Origin: a virus
Length of the DNA: 64,000 nucleotides
Strand: one strand, 5' to 3'
Virus record (IMG/VR): IMGVR_UViG_3300010354_000053
Location: 40,758 to 104,757 of that record
The position numbers were made by a program, and so were the translations under genes. This document shows positions 60,804 through 64,000 of this stretch, one piece after another (positions within the stretch are counted from its first letter, which is position 1; each line of letters begins with the position of its first letter). The notes under the pieces were generated by a model that did not search any database, had not been told where the DNA came from, and was given only the letters and a program-made list of their open reading frames with translations.

Positions 60804-61832
60804 ATGAGTGCAGATTTACTGATTGGAGCCCCAGACTTATTTAAAGAATATCTTCAGTCTAACCCCTATTTATTTGAGGCGGGGGCTAGTAAATCTATTA
60901 AAATGCACGAACTCATGCCGTATAACAAAACTGGGATTTTACCAGAACTAGAGCTACAGATTAGGCAACTCCATAAGAAGTATCATCCGAATATAATCAC
61001 GCCAAGCACTAAAATCGTTGTGTCAAATGGCGCAACACATATGTTAATGGCTCTACTCGGCTTGGCCGCCGATTCTTATTCTTCTGTTTATGTGCCAAAA
61101 CCATATTGGTTTAGAATTCCAGATATGGCAAAAATGCAGCATGCTAATATTACAGATCAGATTCAAACAGAAAGTCAAGTGCAACTAATTACATATCCAA
61201 ATAATCCCGATGGAAAAATTTTAAGTAATTTTGGAAGTTGGCCAAACGTATGGTATGACGCTGTTTATCACTGGCCATGGTATTTCAGAAGTCAATCAGA
61301 TTGGGAAAATAATCCGCTTCCTTCAATACCAGAAATTGCTATCTTTAGCCTCTCAAAATGCACAGGGCATTGTGGCTCTCGAATTGGATGGGCGCTAATT
61401 AATAGCGATCATCATTTAGCTAACTATTTAAATTCGTATGTTGAATATGATACGAGCGGAGTGTCAGTAGAGGCTCAGGCTCGTGCCGCAACGGTATTAG
61501 AAGTGTTTATGGCAAAAGATATCGGAAGTGAATATAAAAAACTTTTAGATGCAAGAAAAGATGAGCTACGCGAAGTGTTAAAAAAATTTTCCGATATTCA
61601 TGGAATAGAATTCAGTAATAAAAATTTTATGATTGATAATGGTATGTTCGGTTGGATTAACGATGAACACAATGCATTTTTGTATTCTGAAATCAATTTC
61701 ATGGACGGTCGAAAATGTGGGGCCGATAAAAAAGGGTTTTTACGTATAAACCTATGCGCCTCGTCAGAAAATTGGAATGAGGCTATGTTTAGATTAAACA
61801 TGTACCTATTTAATTTATGTGAGTCAATATGA
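60804..61832 (+). CDS. PLP-dependent enzyme, alliinase/tryptophan-aminotransferase (TAA1) type
   Basis: 342 aa, fold-type I. SLSKCTGHCGSRIGWALI holds the PLP lysine (K185) and closely resembles the alliinase/TAA1 motif SKxTGHxGSRxGWA. VSNGATHML (phosphate loop), TYPNNPDG (132-137 region) and WYDAVYHWPWY (150-160; compare YDxAYYWPxY) are further signatures, and the late FLRIN arginine should bind a carboxylate. ATG at 60804 is favoured (AAGGTGG upstream); a GTG at 60777 lacks a site. In plants the family splits cysteine sulfoxides or transaminates tryptophan; in this phage it could tailor an amino acid attached to thymidine. No such substrate is shown. Confidence 0.85.
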   Translation: MSADLLIGAPDLFKEYLQSNPYLFEAGASKSIKMHELMPYNKTGILPELELQIRQLHKKYHPNIITPSTKIVVSNGATHMLMALLGLAADSYSSVYVPKPYWFRIPDMAKMQHANITDQIQTESQVQLITYPNNPDGKILSNFGSWPNVWYDAVYHWPWYFRSQSDWENNPLPSIPEIAIFSLSKCTGHCGSRIGWALINSDHHLANYLNSYVEYDTSGVSVEAQARAATVLEVFMAKDIGSEYKKLLDARKDELREVLKKFSDIHGIEFSNKNFMIDNGMFGWINDEHNAFLYSEINFMDGRKCGADKKGFLRINLCASSENWNEAMFRLNMYLFNLCESI

Positions 61833-61906
61833 CAGATATTTTTGCCGTATTTATGATTCTTGTAATAGCGGTAATATTGCGGGAGATTTTTCGTGAATCT
61901 CTATAA
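61829..61906 (+). CDS. 25-aa membrane microprotein candidate
   Basis: ATG overlaps the PLP gene stop (ATGA) and the frame ends in the next gene's start region. The peptide is almost one hydrophobic helix (IFAVFMILVIAVILREIF). It could be a real coupled small membrane protein or an accidental frame. Confidence 0.4.
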   Translation: MTDIFAVFMILVIAVILREIFRESL

Positions 61907-62180
61907 GAGAAAAGCGGTGAGGCTACGTCAAAACATGGCACGTGGTGTGTTGTTTTCTATGTTTGGCGATCCGGACTTGCCCGAAAGTCAAATGGAAGAA
62001 CTATTTCGCATATACAGAGCATGTACATCATTCACGATCATTAAATATTTGTATCGTCATGGATATATAACCAGAGGCAAATGTGCCAGTATGATTGGTT
62101 GTTCCTTGAACGAATTGCATGTTTTTTATGGCAAATATTTATATGAGGAACAAAGCTATGAAAGCTATTTTGGAGTTTAA
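61893..62180 (+). CDS. Unknown small protein
   Basis: 95 aa, GTG start with GGGAG upstream. The middle shows helix-turn-helix-like hydrophobic spacing (YITRGKCASMIGCSLNELHV), so a regulator is possible. Unproven. Confidence 0.55.
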   Translation: MNLYKRKAVRLRQNMARGVLFSMFGDPDLPESQMEELFRIYRACTSFTIIKYLYRHGYITRGKCASMIGCSLNELHVFYGKYLYEEQSYESYFGV

Positions 62181-62403
62181 TCTTCCGGAAGACAACGATG
62201 AATATATATTAACAACTCGTGCCAGAAATCTTTATATTTCGCTATATGATATAAGTCAAAAAATCCGAGCATTTGATAAATATGACATGGGAATTGAGCC
62301 GCCAGAAGAAGGACAGGATTTTAACGAATGGGCTCAAAAAATGTCTAAGATGGTAGAAGAAATTTGGAAAGAATGCAATAACGCAACATCTGACATTCAT
62401 TAA
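62158..62403 (+). CDS. Small conserved-type phage protein
   Basis: 81 aa beginning MKAILEFNLPEDNDEYILTT, a pattern seen repeatedly in unrelated phage genomes as a short uncharacterised family. GAGGAAC lies upstream. Role unknown. Confidence 0.6.
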   Translation: MKAILEFNLPEDNDEYILTTRARNLYISLYDISQKIRAFDKYDMGIEPPEEGQDFNEWAQKMSKMVEEIWKECNNATSDIH

Positions 62404-62417
62404 TTTTAGAGATTCAT

Positions 62418-62672
62418 ATGTCTTTTGCAGATAAACATTATTACAAAATATTTAATATCAGATATGCATCAGAAGACTATCTTGAAACTGTAGGAATGAG
62501 TCAGTTTCCAACTAATGACGAAATTTTTCAAGCAATTAAACCTCATTTAAGGTATTACACCGACCCGAGCGATTACAGGATTGAACGTGTTGACGATAAA
62601 TGGTTTAAGCCTATTATAAATATTTATGATTTACAAAATAACGGAACTATATTTCTTCGAGTGAGTCCATGA
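62418..62672 (+). CDS. Unknown small protein
   Basis: 84 aa, no recognised motif. Followed by a gene that overlaps it by 4 nt (ATGA). Confidence 0.55.
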   Translation: MSFADKHYYKIFNIRYASEDYLETVGMSQFPTNDEIFQAIKPHLRYYTDPSDYRIERVDDKWFKPIINIYDLQNNGTIFLRVSP

Positions 62673-62872
62673 GAATACATATGTTTTGCACTCTATGCGT
62701 TGATACTCAAAAAACAAATTATGAAATTTCTGTGAGTTTTACTCACTGGAATTGGTATGTTCGTCGTGGAGAATGCCTCAAGATATATGCACTAGGCCCA
62801 CTAAGCGTTGTCGTTTACGATAATGAAATGATCGGCAAAAAAACTGCCAAAATTTTAGATATAAAGGAGTGA
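62669..62872 (+). CDS. Unknown small protein
   Basis: 67 aa. Two cysteines near the N-terminus (MFCTLCVD). Coupled upstream by overlap; its stop overlaps the ribosome-binding region of the next gene. Confidence 0.55.
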   Translation: MRIHMFCTLCVDTQKTNYEISVSFTHWNWYVRRGECLKIYALGPLSVVVYDNEMIGKKTAKILDIKE

Positions 62873-62874
62873 GT

Positions 62875-63177
62875 ATGCCATTAGTTGCGGCAAAATTAAA
62901 AGCAGCCATGAAGGCACGCCTGCTACAGTCTTTTCAATCACAATTTCAAGGCGACCAAGCAGAAAATAAAACTGCTGCTGCATCTTGGGAAAAGATGGCC
63001 ACCGCTATTTCTGAAATTGCAGAAGATATTGTTCTTGCGTTGCAAACAGATGCAGAAATTCTTCCCGGTATTGCAGTTACAGTTAATCCAGGTATTCCAA
63101 CAGCAGGCTCTCCCGCTAGTCAAGTCACTGTTGGTCCTGGTACTGGTATGACAACCGCACCCGCAAAAATTACATGA
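62875..63177 (+). CDS. Small virion-type protein
   Basis: 100 aa from ATG at 62875 with AAGGAG directly upstream; strongly biased alanine-rich composition (AAKLKAAMKARLLQ) and a G/P/T-rich tail (TVGPGTGMTTAPAKIT). It resembles short structural proteins of large phages. Confidence 0.6.
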   Translation: MPLVAAKLKAAMKARLLQSFQSQFQGDQAENKTAAASWEKMATAISEIAEDIVLALQTDAEILPGIAVTVNPGIPTAGSPASQVTVGPGTGMTTAPAKIT

Positions 63178-63184
63178 GGCACAA

Positions 63185-63337
63185 ATGCTAGATTTTTTTG
63201 GTAAAAAGAAAAAAGAAATTGAAGTTTTAAACAAAATTATTGCTCATTTGTCTCTTCTTTTGATTCAAAAAGGAGTAAGTCCAGCAAAAGTGGAAGAGAC
63301 TATTAAACTTGTGAGAGATGCGAAAGAATCTAAATGA
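63185..63337 (+). CDS. Small protein
   Basis: 50 aa (MLDFFGKKKKEIEVLNKIIA...). GAGG is 6 nt upstream and the stop overlaps the next gene as ATGA. Helical, basic start. No family recognised. Confidence 0.6.
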   Translation: MLDFFGKKKKEIEVLNKIIAHLSLLLIQKGVSPAKVEETIKLVRDAKESK

Positions 63338-63699
63338 AAATTGATGGCAATAAAATAGACTACGCAGTTGTGCAATATTTAGAATTCAAACAAAATCATC
63401 CAGATTTGTACAAAAAACATATAAATGGTGCCGGTCCAGAAAAATTTGGTAGTCTTGTCCGTGATAAGTGGTTTTTTGGATTTTCAGTAACGCTCGGCGC
63501 TAATGTTCATGACTATTTATATAGTGTTTATTCGGATGAATCAGAGTTTTCGCGTGATGATGCCGATAATATTTTTCTAGAACTCATGAAAAAAAATTTG
63601 GCTCAGCATAAATGGTACTCAAGGGTGGCAAATACACCAATTATTTATTCATATTGGGCTGCAGTTAGGATGTTTGGCGGCACTTTTTGGAAAAAATAA
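63334..63699 (+). CDS. DUF1353- or phospholipase-A2-like protein
   Basis: 121 aa. The HDYLY motif (ANVHDYLYSVYSDES), followed by an aspartate-containing ADNIFLELM helix, resembles the His-Asp catalytic layout of secreted phospholipase A2 and also of small phage DUF1353-like proteins. It may act on membranes during entry or assembly. Cysteines and the calcium-loop pattern of true PLA2 are absent. Confidence 0.5.
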   Translation: MKIDGNKIDYAVVQYLEFKQNHPDLYKKHINGAGPEKFGSLVRDKWFFGFSVTLGANVHDYLYSVYSDESEFSRDDADNIFLELMKKNLAQHKWYSRVANTPIIYSYWAAVRMFGGTFWKK

Positions 63700-63963
63700 A
63701 TGATTCCAAAACAAATCAAAGAGCAACAAATGCATTTCATTGCTAAAATGATGAACGAGCAAAATGTTCCTGCGTCGTTTATATCTGAATTGATAATTTA
63801 CGCAATGAATTACGATCATTTTTATGATCTTGCTCGCGCTTGGGTTTGTGAACCAGACTTAAATCAAAAATTAAGAATTATAGAAATACTTAACGATACA
63901 TTCTTGTCAATAAAAACAGATGCAAATCTTTACTTAGCATTGAAAAATAACAATATCTTGTGA
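63700..63963 (+). CDS. Unknown small protein
   Basis: 87 aa; starts one base after the preceding stop. Helical, no recognised motif. The 37 nt after it (63964-64000) show no feature. Confidence 0.55.
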   Translation: MIPKQIKEQQMHFIAKMMNEQNVPASFISELIIYAMNYDHFYDLARAWVCEPDLNQKLRIIEILNDTFLSIKTDANLYLALKNNNIL

Positions 63964-64000
63964 GTAGTCATTTATTTACATTTATTTATAGATAGTTATA

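Noticed and set aside
1-64000. tRNA genes, CRISPR arrays, insertion sequences, integrase or attachment sites
   Set aside because: No cloverleaf-capable GC-rich gaps, regularly spaced repeats, transposase or integrase motifs were seen by eye; a tool search would be more sensitive.

Overview
The window is a contiguous piece of the genome of a large, AT-rich, lytic contractile-tailed bacteriophage (myovirus). The evidence is a tail sheath, portal, large and small terminase subunits, a capsid-like protein, a prohead-protease-like protein and tail fibres, together with a near-complete replication, recombination and nucleotide-metabolism set. No integrase, lysogeny repressor, tRNA, CRISPR array or insertion sequence was seen. 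The host cannot be read from the sequence. Genes are tightly packed in long head-to-tail strings with many 1-40 nt overlaps, and strings switch strand at hairpin terminators.

Layout. 1-1226 (-): lysis end (possible spanin running off the edge, M15 endolysin, small membrane protein). 1322-2705 (+): amidoligase and low-molecular-weight phosphatase pair. 2702-14375 (-): one operon-like string that transcribes SbcD-like and SbcC-like recombination nuclease, HNH protein, gp32-like SSB and UvsX/RecA, and then runs directly into a base-modification block: flavoprotein, thymine pyrophosphorylase-like protein, P-loop DNA kinase and dCMP-deaminase-like protein. 14511-20869 (+): archaeo-eukaryotic-type primase, a methylase-like remnant, a GroEL-type chaperonin and a tail fibre. 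20938-22092 (-): second tail fibre. 22174-32944 (+): virion proteins, DnaB-type helicase, NrdB, NrdA, TOPRIM primase and the probable major capsid protein. 32990-37277 (-): GMP-reductase-like enzyme, transglycosylase-like protein and a DEDDh exonuclease fusion. 37348-38210 (+): two unknown genes. 38207-53254 (-): head and tail module (portal, terminase, sheath, connector-like proteins). 53368-63963 (+): prohead protease, virion proteins, RNase H, a PLP enzyme and many small unknown genes.

The main discovery candidate is a predicted pathway for enzymatic hypermodification of thymidine in the phage DNA. A kinase resembling the 5-hydroxymethyl-dU DNA kinases, a protein resembling alpha-glutamyl/putrescinyl thymine pyrophosphorylases, and a glycine-oxidase-like flavoprotein lie in one overlapping string (3398-6492). 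A second protein of the base-hypermodification helical family sits between the two terminase genes (44425-45348). A fold-type-I PLP enzyme of the alliinase/tryptophan-aminotransferase type (60804-61832) and an amidoligase (1322-2245) are plausible tailoring enzymes. In characterised phages of this kind (M6, ViI, PaMx11), 5-hmdU in DNA is pyrophosphorylated, an amino acid displaces pyrophosphate, and flavin or PLP enzymes sculpt the product. The set here suggests an aminomethyl-dU-like or more elaborate product. The 5-hmdUMP synthase needed upstream is not in this window.

The remaining metabolism is consistent with autonomous DNA production: NrdAB makes dNDPs, the deaminase can supply dUMP, the GMP-reductase-like enzyme may rebalance purines, and two unrelated primases, a helicase, SSB, UvsX and RNase H cover replication. 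All functional calls rest on motif reading only; no database search was possible.
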